Positions 10,968-23,265 are shown, counted from the first letter of the stretch. The stretch: DNA of 64,000 bases from Flammulina velutipes (GCA_011800155.1 CM022372.1:2108001-2172000); one strand, 5' to 3'. Program-made: numbers and translations. The notes: generated by a model not told the origin, from the sequence alone.

Positions 10968-13153
10968 GACAGTATCAAAGAGCCCCAGTCCACAGTTGGA
11001 CTCATCTTGATAGCATACTGTGTGCGTATGTTGTGTCCGTGGCTCCAACTGGCCATTTCGCTGAACAAAAATACTAGACACCGCACTCTGCACTTTGTAG
11101 CGCATTCCTCGCCATGCCTGTCCCCAAAACTGTCATCTTTACAACCTTCCATCTTACTCACATCAAGTGATACTCCGTACGACCCCAGCGGAATACCGTC
11201 GACCCCGAAAAAGACATGTTGGCCAGCAAGCCCATGCCATCCCCGAATAATCCGCGTCCTAAGAAAATCAGAAGCAGTTCTCTGAAAGGCAAAAAGAAGT
11301 GCGTAGAGGTCTTGTTGTAACCATTCAGCGGCATACGAGGATGAAAAGCGTACTTTCGCTGCCGCCACATTGATTGGAGGCGTTCGTCGGTGGGCTAGCC
11401 TTTCGGATCAAAGACCAAGACTTATGACGAACACAATCCAGATAGAGGAAATGTTCTATCATTTCTGAGGATCTATGGAAAACAGATGTCGATGTCATAC
11501 TCAAGTATAGAATTGTGGCGCATTCATGATAGGATTATCGGCAGGCTCTTCTTCTGGAGGACGGCCCGAGGCGCGTTAAGCGTTGAAACATGCAAGAATC
11601 GCTACGATGCTGACCCACCTCGTCATATATCAGTAGCCAGTCGCGTTGGCTGCCATGGACCGGCTGGAAGTTCGCCTTTGCTGCCTTCTGGAATCGACTA
11701 GATGGTGATGTGCTGGTCGTGCGTGTCAAATACAGGTGCTGATTTCGAGATGTTCCAAGCTAGGATAAACATAGGCGAATCGTCGATATGGCGAAAGTTC
11801 CAAGGAGAGCAATCGAACGAAGACGGTCGCCCGCTCATTGGATCCTGGGACAGTAGTCCCTCCATAGACTGGCAGTAGTCGGGTGCATCTCAGTAAGATA
11901 TAGAGTTTTCAGCTTCCGTTCGCCTGTTTCTAATGAATGTCGCTAGAACCGCGCGCGCAAGTCGTCCTCGATCCTATCACTTGTTCAGTCAAACAAGAAA
12001 CGGGGACCATCATACATACCGGGAAGTGCATGCAATCCTGCCGTTCTTTGAGCTTCATGCGTCAGGACAAAGATGGGCGCGACTGCATCGTTCTCAACAT
12101 ATTGGCCATTTTTGTCTCTTCCTAATCCGGACGGGGGAGTTCCTCACCTCACCGGGCTAGACTGGACAAGTTACGAAGGGCCTCGGGGGACCTGTCGCCT
12201 TCCACGAAAACGAAGAAAGATGACGGTCGGATGGTGGTCATTTCTGAGAAAGTCGTTCGTAACGGGATGTGCCGGATGACACATTCCAAAATCTCTGCTA
12301 TTGTACTACTTTTCTCGCCACATTCGGATGAGATTCTCAATTATCGTGACGTGGTAGAAGACTCAGCTGGACCTGTGCCGCAGTGTCTCATTCTAGGAAC
12401 GCCCGTTATGGGATCCCAATACCGTCAAAAAGCCGTCATAATCTATTGATTGCGATAACTCAGATGTTGATGATACGGATGTGCTCAATGGTCTGTTCAC
12501 CTGTCGAGGATTGGATTGGGGTACAGCATATCCGCTGGAGAGATTCCTTTCAAGGACAACTGCCCACTGTGCTCCATCGTACTTTTATGTGGAAGTTTTG
12601 TTGATCATGTATGACGCCCCATGTGGCGTAGAGTAGTAGTCGACGGCCATGCACATCAAACATGGCCCACGATGTTAGACCTATTTTCGTAAATAGGCAG
12701 AATATCAAGGATATCTATCAAGGGCACCCAATACGTACTGGTCTCTCTGGACATAGTTGCTAGAGCTTCGTTCATTCGTTGGCTAAATTCTGCAAAAGCA
12801 GCTATTACGTAATTGACCGAATCAGGGATTTAATCGTCGGACGACCACTCTAGTACTGTACTGCACATACACACGATTGGACAAACTTTGGCGGCGCTTT
12901 CTTCTACCACGACGGAAGGAACTCACCTGGTCATTCTTAAATAATGTTTCAAGCCAGTAACACATTTCAAAAGCTTAACAGTTCGCGTTTCTCTCGATAC
13001 AGCTTTGACACGGTCATGAGGGCCGATCTATCGACCCTTACGAATCCTAGGGGCTGACATGTTCGATTGTGGTCCAACTATTTTTAATTAAGCTTCACAC
13101 TCTACCAGTACCAGTGTCGTGCTCTCCCGTCGGCTACCCGGTCATCGATATCA
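10968..13153. other. 2.2 kb without a confident gene; weak coding-like fragments
   Basis: Minus strand, about 11100-11370: an open frame with segments such as SSYAAEWLQQDLYALLFAF and, upstream near 11668-11729, MTRTTSTSPSSRFQKAAK followed by a GTGGGT donor. Plus strand, 11740-12634: several short frames with protein-like composition (ADFEMFQARINIGESSIW; DEILNYRDVVEDSAGPVPQC; VLNGLFTCRGLDWGTAYPLE) separated by stops. No family was recognised and no consistent exon chain could be built. These may be exons of a rapidly evolving gene or remnants. Confidence 0.35.
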
Positions 13154-14674
13154 ATGGCTCCCGATAAAGTTGTCCCATTGTCCCCACTAGACCAAATCAA
13201 TCCCGTCGACACCATCATTATCACTTCATGCTTGATAGTCCAAGGACATTTGGATCCTGATGTTCTGAAAGGAGCTCTGAACGACCTTGTCAAGCGCTGG
13301 CCAGTCCTGGGCTCGCGCATAGCACGGAACAAAAAGGTAAGCTTCTTATTTTTCCCCCGTCTTCCCCCCAGAAAAATCAAATTATGCTAGGGATCCCTCG
13401 AACTACACGTACCCGAGTCCTTCTCTGAATCGCGACCACCCTTTGCTTTCACCACCCAAGAAACCAACACTTTTATACCCGACAGGCCTTCTAGATCCCA
13501 GTATTTGCAGCCAGAAATCCTGAAGCGCATACATCACTTCCTCGCTCCCAACACGCCTCGCCTTACTACAGACCTCCTCAAAGCGAAAGACGTGCCAATA
13601 ATACACGTTCACGTACATCACTTTATCGACGTGACGTGCATCGGCTTCCATATCCCTCACGCTGTGGTGGATTACACCGGGCTTGGGATAATCCTCCGCG
13701 CATGGTGCTCGCTCATCGCCAACAAGGATAACATGCAGGATGATGTTGTTCTTCCCGCTCTCTTCGAGTCGGACCCACTGGCAGATTTTGGTGCGCCTTA
13801 TCCCTCGAAGAAGAAAGAGGCTCTAGCTTTCAGGAAGGCTACGCGGGCGTTGATTCCAGCTTTCAACCTCTGGGAAAACATCTGCTATTACACTCCTTTG
13901 ATTCTCGACTTGACGCTGAACGCGGAAGAGTCGCGTACCCTTTTCATTCCTCTTTCGATAATCGAGAAGACGCGCCAGGAGATCATGTCTTCTGGCGAGA
14001 AACCACCCTGGGTCAGCGAAAACGACATAGTTGTAGCTATACTCGCAAAGGTATGTTTCTCTCCTTCGCAGCATGTTATTTCGCTAACAATGTCCCAGTT
14101 TCATTCTTTCAACCGACCCAACAGCAAGAAAAAAATCACACTCGCGTTTGTCGGCACCCTCCGTAACCAGATACCTCCACTGAAAGGACCGAAAGTATTC
14201 CTTGGCAATGCCCATGTCCCTATGTGTTGCGTTCCCGTTTCTATTACCGACTTCAAACGCAAGAGCATCTCAGAATTTGCCCTGGAGGCCCGAGAAACCA
14301 TCATCGCGTCGCGCACGGAAGATCAACTATCGAGATCCACAACCCTCCTCCGTGAACTGTCGCGAAGTAGGGCGCTCCCCTCATACAACGATGCGAACGG
14401 GACCAACTTCTTTGTCACCAGCTGGGCCGCTGCTAAAATGGGGGAACTCGATTTTAGCGCTGCGTTAGTTGGTGCTGTACCAGACGGAGGCAAAGTGATC
14501 TATTCGGGAGGCTTTGCGACGAATCCTGCATGGACGCAAGGGCGGTGCAGATGGTCGATTATCTCGACCAGGGTGCTGGAGGGAAGAGATGGAGAGGCCG
14601 GCTATTTCTGCGAGGTCGGTGCACGCTTAACTGCTTGGCCTGAGATTGAAAAAGTAGTTGCGTCCTGGCGTTGA
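13154..14674 (+). CDS. BAHD-like (transferase family) acyltransferase
   Basis: Three exons (introns 13337-13390 and 14051-14098) give 472 residues, normal for fungal members of the BAHD/trichothecene acetyltransferase-like family. These transfer an acyl group from acyl-CoA to an alcohol or amine of a secondary metabolite in the cytoplasm. The catalytic HxxxD motif is present as HAVVDYTG (about residue 150). A candidate for the second conserved region (DFGWG in plants) is the MGELDFSAAL segment near residue 400; it is poorly conserved, as is common in fungi. The N-terminus (VPLSPLDQI) and the segment on choosing between acyl partners (VFLGNAHVP) fit the family. It lies head-to-tail with a dehydrogenase 0.4 kb downstream. 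Confidence 0.85.
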
Positions 14675-14991
14675 GCATCTTTATTGGACCATATTAGAGT
14701 AATTAATGGTGTGACGATAGTTCGAGTTCCAGTAGATTTTTGTACAAATTTTCTCGATAAATAAGCTAGAAAAGGTCCCGCCGGCATTGTCTCAGCTACG
14801 CCACACTTTTACCTTTGTACATGTTGACGTGTGACATTTTGCTTTCTTGGCCTCAAACTTTTACAATGTATGCGCCACGTCTAACTCGTGTAGGAAGCAG
14901 AAACTAAAATTCTGAGAAGGGCAGACTACAGATGATCTGCAGCTACGCCTACGTCAGCGAGCTTCGCGCGCGATCGGCTGTGATGCCCAAC

Positions 14992-14999
14992 TATATAAA
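14992..14999 (+). promoter_or_regulatory. TATA box of the dehydrogenase gene
   Basis: TATATAAA lies 61 bases before the ATG at 15053 in an otherwise gene-free spacer. Confidence 0.6.
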
Positions 15000-15052
15000 G
15001 CGACTATCTAGCAGATGTCTGCCGCTACGCCTTTCTTCCTTTCCCCGCCACC

Positions 15053-15855
15053 ATGTCTGTCCCAGCTTATAAACGCGTTATCCTCGTAACTGGATCCAAC
15101 ACTGGCATCGGATACGAAGTCGTCAAGAATCTCGCAGAGAAAGGTCACCGCGTCTATCTCGCAGCTCGGAACGAAGAGGCGGGTGTCGAAGCAGAGAGCA
15201 CGCTTGTAAACGAGGGACTGGACGTCAAATTCATTCAGCTCGATGTCACATCTCCAACGTCCGTCGCAGCAGCAGCAGAAGCAGTCCAAAACGCAGAAGG
15301 ACGCCTCGACTCCCTCGTAAACAACGCTGGCGTCGCCTTCTTGAACGAAAGCAAAGGACCGCTGGAGGAACCACTCGATCTAATCCAGAAAGCCATGAAT
15401 GTCAATTTCTTTGGGCTCGTGTCCGTCTGCAAAGCCTTCGTTCCCCTCCTCCTCCACGCCGAGCCTGGCCACGCATGTATCCTCAATGTCACGACCTTGA
15501 TGGCCAGTAATTCGTATATGGCGTCTCAGGCAGGAAAGTCGGCGCTCGACAAATGGGTCGCGTACAACACGAGCAAAGCTGCGGCCAACTCTTACACCAT
15601 CAGCCTTGCCAAGGAGCTGAAAGGAAAGGTCAAGGTTAACGCTGCAGAGCCAGGCTTCGTTAGTAGCAAGTTGAATGGATTCATGCGTGGGGGGAAGACT
15701 CCAGCGAAGGGTGCTGAAATTTTGGTGCCATGGGCTTTGCTTGGGCCGGACGATAAGAAGAAAACTCGTATGTGTTTATGTGTCATGTGGCGCATCCGTT
15801 AACATTTTCTCCAGTTCAAGCGTGGGGAGAGAAAGGCGGCGAAATTAGTTGGTGA
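15053..15855 (+). CDS. Short-chain dehydrogenase/reductase (classical SDR)
   Basis: Two exons (intron 15768-15814) give 251 residues, the classical SDR length. Visible motifs: the Rossmann dinucleotide-binding TGSNTGIG near residue 14; ARN after the second strand, favouring NADP(H); NNAG near residue 88; and the catalytic YNTSK (YxxxK). These enzymes oxidise or reduce alcohol/ketone groups. The final exon gives the tail LQAWGEKGGEISW, where GW/W-like ends are common in carbonyl-reductase-type SDRs. Substrate unknown. Together with the upstream acyltransferase it could serve a tailoring role in secondary metabolism (inference). Confidence 0.9.
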
Positions 15856-16673
15856 TCAGTATCCCGATATCATGACGGTGACGTTGAGCAATTGAATGTC
15901 TGTCCTGAATCTGACGGACATTAAATACAGTACGCCGTCTCGACTCTCGAGACTTGAACGTACATATCTGGCTGACGTATCTCTGGCGCTTGTACGTGTA
16001 TGACATTCTGGGATGTATCCAAGAACAGGTTACCATCTTTTTATTTTGAACTTCTCAGCGGCGTTAAGGCCTAAGGTCTTTTCGGAGTTGGGACTTCTAC
16101 GAACCATTGTATCTGTCTACCCATTTCACACTGTTTGGATACTCAACAAAGAGCGAAACTTCTCCGACTAAATGGCCACCGCATGCCCTGGAACCATCTC
16201 GCTGGTCAGTCGCCACCAAATCGCGGGAGACGACCCTTAACAGTGACGCGTTTGTCGTTATGAGAAGCCTGAGACCGCGTACAGCTTTAATTTGGTGTAG
16301 GCCACTCAAACTTCATTGACGAGATCTGTGCTGGGGTCCTAACTTATGACAGGTCGCTCTCTGTAAGTGCTCGCCTGGACCAGCCTTTGTTGACGCGCCC
16401 GGCGTGCAAGCTTGTATCAGTGAATACTCCGCCTCTTGCTCTTCAAACATTGCCACCCAATCTGTCCTTCAATGGAACATCCCCTTCGGAAGGTCCCAGT
16501 ACTCGGTTTCTAATTGCCCAGTTCTCTCTTCCTCCGACTCGTACACATTCAAGCGGAAGGATGGACCCCAGACCAGTATTGGCCTCCGGCATGTCTCAAA
16601 TTTTGACGGACACTCTGAGATGACTACGGTGAGCTCGTCACTGCTCGCCAATAGTATTCGGAATTCTGTGAGG
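15856..16673. other. Intergenic DNA, right part is the upstream arm of a duplication
   Basis: No gene seen. From about 16190 the sequence aligns with DNA upstream of the second ice-binding gene (from about 18230), so it is ancestral promoter DNA copied with the gene. Confidence 0.55.
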
Positions 16674-16680
16674 TATATAA
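16674..16680 (+). promoter_or_regulatory. TATA box, ice-binding gene 1
   Basis: TATATAA about 100 bases before the ATG, at the same relative place as in copy 2. Confidence 0.55.
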
Positions 16681-16776
16681 GACTACTAAAGTCCGTACAA
16701 ATGGTTCTCATCGAGCATTCCCACTCGATTCTTTCATCTTCTCCTGTACAGCCAGTAACATACTTCTACAGCAGCT

Positions 16777-17730
16777 ATGACTTTCTCTATCCTTTCCATC
16801 TTTGTCTTTGGCCTCATCGTACGTCTTTACGGCTACTTATATCGCCCGTCTTCACTAACGTGCCTTCGTAGAGCTCTTCTGTTGCTCTCGGTCCTGCTCC
16901 CGTCCTCTTGGGCAGCGCGGGCAGCTTCGCAATTTTGTCTGAGACGGGTGTATCCAACGTCCCCGACTCCTCGGTCAACTGTGACATTGGCGTCAGCCCC
17001 ATCGGAGCGTCAGGCGTCACCGGGTTCTCTCTTACGAGCGACTCGGGTGGCGCATTTTCTACCTCGAACCAGGTCACTGGAAAGGTTTTCGCCGCGACGT
17101 ACGGCGGCCCCACTCCCGCGTCACTTACAACAGCTGTGCTGGACATGGAGACCGCGTACAAGGATGCTCAGGAGCGTGTCAACCCGGATTTCACCAACTT
17201 GCTCACTGGTACGTTATTTCTCTGCGGAATAATATCTTGAATTAACTTTTTTGCAGGTGCACTTGGTGGCGCAATCCTCGAGCCTGGCTTGTACAAGGTA
17301 TATCCAGATACGATACCCATTAAGATAGCTCTGATATTTGAACCCAGTTTACCACCGGCGTGACTATCACAGCCGACCTTGTCCTTACGGGAGGTCCTAC
17401 TGATAGTAAGTTCATCCATCTTCTATCTTTCCCCTCAACCAACCTGATGTGTCTGCCTTCTTAGCCTACATCTTCCAAATCGCAGGAACGCTCTCTCTTG
17501 CTGCCGGGGTAAAGGTAACCCTTGCTGGTGGACTCTTGCCCGGCAACATTGTTTGGGCTGTGGCAGACAGTGTCACCGTCGCTGCCACATCGTCATTCCA
17601 GGGTGTTTTGCTCGGGAAAACGCAGGTTGTTGTCAATACCGGCGCCAGTGTCGGTGGTCGTATCTTAGCTCAGACCGCCGTTGTCCTCCAAAAGGCTACC
17701 GTCATCGTTCCGGGTGTCTGTGGCGCTTAA
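16777..17730 (+). CDS. DUF3494 ice-binding (antifreeze) protein, copy 1
   Basis: Exons start at MTFSILSIFVFGLI, a signal peptide split by an intron (about 16819-16871), so the protein is secreted. The mature protein (about 230 residues) has the DUF3494 hallmarks: LGSAGSFAILSETGVSNVP, GVTGFSL, VTGKVFAATYG.PTPASLTTAVLDM with the alpha-helical arm, LEPGLYK, LTGGPTDTYIFQIAGTL, and the end GRILAQTAVVLQKATVI. This family forms an irregular beta-helix that binds ice crystals, limiting recrystallisation outside the cell. Four introns in all, including two short ones around the tiny LEPGLYK exon. Ends in CGA with no extra tail, unlike copy 2. Confidence 0.92.
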
Positions 17731-18731
17731 ATAACTTTTAGTTTTCGGTCAAAGAACATTTGTCGTATACTTAGTAGCACATTTATCCCCTTACGATTCC
17801 GTATGGCCATTGTACGAGTCGGCACGGGAATATCAAAGCTTGTATGATGCTCTTAGGTTCCCATATTAGTATACGTAGTAACACGCGCACATCGCGAAAA
17901 AAAATTCTCGTGGATAGTTTGGACTTTCGCGGCAACATGGATAATTGCGATGGACATAGCCCTCAATTGTACTAAAGCAACGCTAACAAGAGGTTTGGCT
18001 GATTCTTGAATATTGAGTATTGAAATATTGATGCCGGACACGGCTTGCCCACTGACCACTACCATCCGGCCCATCGTTTCTTTCCATTCCTTTGATATCC
18101 TGGATCTCTCGATATGCGCCCAATGGATTTAAAACCCTCTCTATGTTTGGCCTTTTCTGTAATTCCAACAAACCCTTGCGCCTCTACCCGTTACCGACTT
18201 TTGACGAGCCCGGTGTGGGCGAACCTTTGCGACGGGATTATCACAGGGTGTGTTGGAACGATCTTGCTGTTCCGTCTCTACCAACTAGAGGACACGGCCC
18301 TAGCGGTGACGCGTTTTCTCGTTATGAGACGCATGATACCGTGTACCCACTTTAATTTGGTTGCAGGTCACTCAAGTTTCATCGATGCATCAACGGGACT
18401 TGTGTTGGGGTCCTTACTTCTATGACAGGCTGCTCCCTTTACTTGCTGTAAGTGCTAGCCTGGGCCAGTCTTTACTGACGTGCCCGACTATCAGCGGACT
18501 CTCCGCCTCCTACTCTTCGAGCTTTGCCACTGAGTGTGGTGATCGATGGAATATCCCCTTCGGTTGGTCCCAGTGCTCGGTTTCTATTTTCCTAGTTCTG
18601 TCTCCCTTCGAGACACACACATCTATGTGGATGGATGGACCCCAAGACCAGTTTGTCCTCGGCCCATCTTCATTTGTTGGAAAGCAGTATGTTTATGGGT
18701 ATGAATGAAAGTGCTCAACAGTTTCCCAAAC
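17731..18731. other. Spacer between the two ice-binding genes
   Basis: No gene. The first half (to about 18230) is unique; the remainder is the duplicated upstream region of copy 2. Confidence 0.5.
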
Positions 18732-18738
18732 TATATAA
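18732..18738 (+). promoter_or_regulatory. TATA box, ice-binding gene 2
   Basis: TATATAA, 94 bases before the ATG, inside duplicated DNA. Confidence 0.55.
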
Positions 18739-18831
18739 GACTGCACTCTCTACTAACTATTCCTATCGAGCAATCCCACTCGACAATCTCATCTTCTCCT
18801 GTACAGCCAGTAACCTACTACTACAGCAGCT

Positions 18832-19810
18832 ATGACTTCCTCTATCCTCTCCATTGTTGTCTTCGGCCTCATCGTACGCTCTCAACGCCGATTATATATC
18901 TATCTCCACACTAACATGTAGTATTAGAGCTCTTCTGTTGCCCTCGGTCCCGCTCCCGTCCCCTTGGGCAGCGCGGGCAGCTTTGCCGTCCTGTCCGAGA
19001 CGGGCGTATCCAGTGTCCCCGACTCCTCGGTCAACTGCCATATCGGTGTCAGCCCCATCGCAGCGTCTGGTGTCACCGGATTCTCTCTCACCCGCGACGC
19101 TGGTGGCGCATTCTCTACCTCGAATCAGGTCACCGGGAAAGTGTTTGCCGCGACGTACGGCGACCCCACTCCAGCCTCGCTCACGACAGCTGTGCTGGAT
19201 ATGGAAACTGCGTACAATGATGCTCAAGGACGCGTCAATCCGAATTTTACGAATTTGCTTGCCGGTATGTTCTTTTACGATCTGTGCAAATACTTTGTGT
19301 TGATATCCCCGCAGGTTCTCTTGGTGGTGCAACTCTCCAGCCCGGTTTGTACAAGGTACGTTTCATGAGCATAAGTAACCACCAATAAGTATAGCTTAAA
19401 TATTTGTGCCCAGTTTACCACCGGCGTGCTTGTCACCCCTGACCTCATCCTTACTGGAGGTCCTACTGATAGTAAGCCCATCGATCTCTATATTTCGCTC
19501 TCAGTCTGACGTGCTACTGACTTTAGCTTACATCTTCCAAATCGACGGCACTCTCTCCCTTTCCAGCGGTGCTGCGATCACACTTTCTGGCGGCCTTTTG
19601 CCCGAAAACATTGTTTGGGCTGTGGCGGACAGTGTCACCCTAGCTACAACTTCTTCATTCCAGGGGACTTTGCTCGCCAAGACACAAGTGTCAGTCCGTA
19701 CGAATGGGAGTGTCGGTGGTCGTATCTTAGCTCAGACAGCCGTAGTCCTCCAAAAAGCGACTGTCGTTGCTCCGGGTATCTGTGGCGCTGGAATTACAAA
19801 AGGTGAATAG
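18832..19810 (+). CDS. DUF3494 ice-binding (antifreeze) protein, copy 2
   Basis: Tandem paralogue of copy 1, same strand and intron layout: signal-peptide exon MTSSILSIVVFGLI, then SSSVALGPAPVPLGSAGSFAV. Differences sit mainly on surface positions (for example SLTRDAGGAF versus SLTSDSGGAF, LVTPDLILTGG versus TITADLVLTGG) and in an extended C-terminus (CGAGITKGE). No frame break was seen, so both copies look functional. Family role as for copy 1; whether the two differ in ice affinity or expression cannot be read from sequence. Confidence 0.92.
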
Positions 19811-19964
19811 TAGGATACTTTGTAGTACATTTGTTTTCTTCCCTGCACGAATAACACGGTCTCTGTGATGATATGTATACGATCTAAAGAGAACAGAAGA
19901 ATAGTCACTTACTGGCTTTACAAATATTGACGCGGCTTGTACCCTAACCAACACCATCATCTCT

Positions 19965-20918
19965 TTATTCCTTCAACACGGCACTAAATCTTAAACGCAT
20001 GTACATCATGGCCCAATTTCCTTGGCTATCTTTGCAGTCGATGGAACAAATGTCTTGAACTTCTTTCATAATCGACTCGGCCTCCTCGTCGCTCAGCTCG
20101 CGCAGGAACGACCCTCTCACAAACGTCTGTTGCCAGCCAAGCACATTACTAGGCAGTGGGGTGAACCGCGGCACTAGCAGAACTTCTATTGGCTCAAAGG
20201 ATTCAGATTTCAGGAGCTGCAACGTTGTTAGTCCTTAATATGTCCAATTCTAAGACGCGGCTAACCTGTGTGTAGTCCTCCGCCGATGGAAAAAACCAAG
20301 GATCCATCTCTGCCGGGTCGTATCCTCGCTGTTGAAGAACGCGATACAGTGCACTTCTGAGTCCTACATGATCCACGGTTAGAGGCCAACGGGTCCCAGA
20401 AATAGATCTACTTGCCTATGCAGTTCATGAATCCCCCCATCTCCCCTACGAATCTTCCTCCAGGCTTCAGCACCCGTTTTGCACTCTGCAGAACTCCCCT
20501 CGGGTCACGCTTGCACCAATGCAGCGTTGCGTTCGTAAAGACAGCATCGTACTTGACATCCGACGAATCTGGCAGAGATTGGATATCAGCGACGTACACA
20601 TTTGCCAGCCCGTTGCGCTTCGCGGCATCGATCTGCAAGGAGTCACCGTTAGCTTTCTATTTTCGAGTCTTGTGATGTACGAACCATGCTCTCGCTTGAG
20701 TCCACACCCATGACTACGCCACCCTCAGCTTGCTCGACCACAGCTGCGATTTCTTTCGTCAACTCGCCGCTTCCACATCCGAAATCCATGATCTTCTCTC
20801 CGGGAAGAGGCGCCAGCATGCTGACAACGGACGCAGTGTATTTTGCGGCATACACGAAGTTCGCATGTTGGTTGTACAGGTTGGCGGACCAGCCTGTTGC
20901 GTCGGTATCTGTGGCCAT
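19965..20918 (-). CDS. Class I SAM-dependent methyltransferase
   Basis: Four exons, about 270 residues. The start at 20918 (MATDTDATGWSANLYNQHANF) is preferred over upstream in-frame codons because this is where family similarity begins. Motif I is DFGCGSGELT, the acidic residue after strand 2 is GVDSSESM, and post-motif II is FTNATLHW followed by LKPGGRFVGEMGG. This arrangement resembles trans-aconitate/type-11 methyltransferases acting on small molecules. The second intron (20364-20415) has a GC donor (GCAAGT): using the nearby GT instead gives a poor frame, whereas GC gives LRSALYRVLQQRGYDP, as expected. It ends 0.15 kb from the ice-binding gene 2 stop (convergent) and lies beside two P450s. 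Confidence 0.85.
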
Positions 20919-21100
20919 ACTTGCTGTGGCCTCCGTATTCGTCTTTGGCTTTAATATTATATCGTGCGCAATTCCTCGGCCGAATGGGAGGAAATTCGGC
21001 CGACGTCGTGGCTCTAGACCTGTAGGCTGTACGACAGTAAGAATACGTCTTTCCAGTTTATTGCCCACAAAGCGATTCCGAAGGTGAAATGTCTCGTAAA

Positions 21101-23223
21101 TTAAGCATGAAGAGGCACAAGTAGCAACGGCATCCTGTTCGGTTTTCCGTCAGCGAAGGGCTGGACGCTGGGAGCTACATATTTCTCCACTTTCACGCCC
21201 GGCACTTCCTTCAGCTCGAACAGCTTCACCATCGCCGCTATCACAAGCTTGATCTCTACAACAGCTGGATAATCCACGATGTTTAGAGTGCAGGATGACA
21301 TTTACCAACTGGAAGATATCATACCTAAACGCCAACCGATGCAATGCCGAGGCCCGTCAAGGAACGTAAATGTGTTGGAGAACGGACCAGTAGGCAGACG
21401 TTCGCGAGGGAGTGCATCACCCAGCCAACGCTCAGGCTCGAAGGAATCGGCGTCCAGTCCCCATACATCGGGATTCACATTTGCCATCGAGAAGGGAATT
21501 TGGAATACCTGCAAAATAGGATAAGCCTCTGAGTTCGAGTTTGCAGGGTGCTATCTCACATCGCCAGCCTTCACAGGGATGGATTGAGTGACGACGCCAT
21601 TCGATAAAGTGAGTGGATCTCCGAGGGGCAATATGTCGTCCTTGAAGGCTACACGCTCGGCATCCCGACCGGAAGGGTGTAGGCGAAGGCTATGAAGAAA
21701 GTCAATAGGTCCTGGGTCTTGAGAGCAATGGATCGGGACATACCCTTCACGTGTTACCGCGTCGAGATACGGGAGGCCCTGCAGCGTCTCTGGGTCAGAC
21801 TCGGAATGTAGAAGCTCTTGACGAAGTTTTGTCTGTTTGTTGGGGTTCTTTGCAAGTTCTAATAACGTCAACTGGATGACAACAGACGTCGTCTCAAATC
21901 CAACGACACTGCAGGACAAGATCAGTCAGAGAGAAGATAGGATACTGTTGCGTACAGGAAAGTAACAATCTGTAATAACGTTCAGTAAACCTTCCAGTCA
22001 CATAAAAGCAAAAGAATTCACGTTGTCCAAAAGCGTTTCATCGTTCATGGTCGCGCCAGCTTTCCCAGACCCTTGCCACGCATCTCGCATCAAGATAGAG
22101 AAAATGCTATTCTCGTCGCCCGCAATTTCTCCAGTCTCTCGATATTGCTTTATGAGCTCCCTTCCGAACTTGTGAATGATCTGTTTGGTGATACCGTCTT
22201 CTTGGAGTTTCTTGATAGGCAACTTTGATATCCATGGGAAGATCTCAATGAGGATCGGTGCAAAGAATCCGGCGAAAGAAGCGGAAAACTCTACGTCTGC
22301 GTGCCAGCCGACAAAGACAGCCTTGGACTCTGGGGTGTTGTAGCCCAGATCACGGCCGAACCCCACAGATCCTATAATTTCGAACCTAACAGACCGGTCA
22401 GAATATAGCATGCGTAGGATGACAATACTGACATGCATTGGCCGATGTAGCTAACCATGTTAAGCGTAGCAAATGAGCCTTGAGGCTCGATGTCGGTCAA
22501 AATCCGAAGCATGTTCTATTCAGTAGATTAGCAAATATTTCTATCAGCTATGCGGTGTACTTCTCACCCTTTCGATAATCGCTTGTATATTCGGAGTCAT
22601 CGCCTTAACAGCGGACGATCTGACATCAGTTCAATTCAAGAAGATAAGAAGGTATATTCAAGCTGACGTGAAAGCGGGAGCGACTAGCCTGCGCTGGCTC
22701 TTGTGTTCGTCACCTTGAGCCCAGACGAGACCACGACCAAGAGCCTTGTAGGCAATTAAAGAAAACACAGGAGATTTGCCTGTACAACGTTCGAAAGATA
22801 GAAACCATGATCTGCAGGAACCGACCGTAGGTGTACACATGATTGACGATGTGGCGAACAGCGACGCTGTCGGAGATAACAAGCTGGGGATAATCTCAGT
22901 CGGGCCCATGTTCGGTTATCGGGGTGACTGACTATATCCTTTCGAAAGAGCGCCGCCTTGAGGCGATAGACTGGACCAAGCATCTGCATCCATCGCATGT
23001 ATTCAACACCGAATGGATGCTTTGCCACCCGATATTCGTGACCCCATAGAAAGCTCGCTTCTGCAGATGGCTGTACAAAATTGACTCTAAATCTGAGGAA
23101 GAGGAGGAACGTCTGTCTACTCACCGCGATAGGTAACTTCTGCCGGATCGATTTGGAGAAGGAGGAAAAGTAGAAGTAGACGGCAAGCGACATAGCAAGG
23201 CAGAAAAGAGTAAGGGAGAGCAT
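21101..23223 (-). CDS. Cytochrome P450 monooxygenase, tandem copy 1
   Basis: Many-exon gene of roughly 510 residues. The N-terminus is a membrane anchor (MLSLTLFCLAMSLAVYFYF), placing it in the ER membrane. I-helix: VVGFETTSVVIQL, with the acid/Thr pair as ETT. K-helix ExxR is EGLR, created across an intron near 21700-21760. The heme-binding loop is FLDGPRHCIGWRLG, with the Cys ligand. Start and splice sites agree with copy 2. P450s oxidise small lipophilic substrates with a reductase partner; the substrate here is unknown. A TATA box lies at 23258-23265 on the minus strand. Middle exons are nearly identical to copy 2 while the ends are not. Confidence 0.9.
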
Positions 23224-23257
23224 GGCTGCCAGTGCTACGAGAAAAATGTGTAGAGCC

Positions 23258-23265
23258 TTTATATA
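23258..23265 (-). promoter_or_regulatory. TATA box, P450 copy 1
   Basis: Reads TATATAAA on the minus strand, 35 bases before the ATG. Confidence 0.6.

Larger units (their letters stand above)
16190..17735 (+). repeat. Left unit of a tandem duplication (ice-binding gene plus promoter)
   Basis: Matches the unit at about 18230-19810, spaced about 2.05 kb. The match covers roughly 600 bases upstream of the ATG (for example GACGCGTTT...TTATGAGA, CCCAGT.CTCGGTTTCTA, AAGACTGCA/AAGACTACT after the TATA box) and the whole gene. Unit borders are approximate. Confidence 0.7.
18230..19810 (+). repeat. Right unit of the ice-binding gene tandem duplication
   Basis: Counterpart of the unit at about 16190-17735. 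Coding parts are clearly more similar than the upstream DNA, but the upstream alignment is still continuous. Confidence 0.7.
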
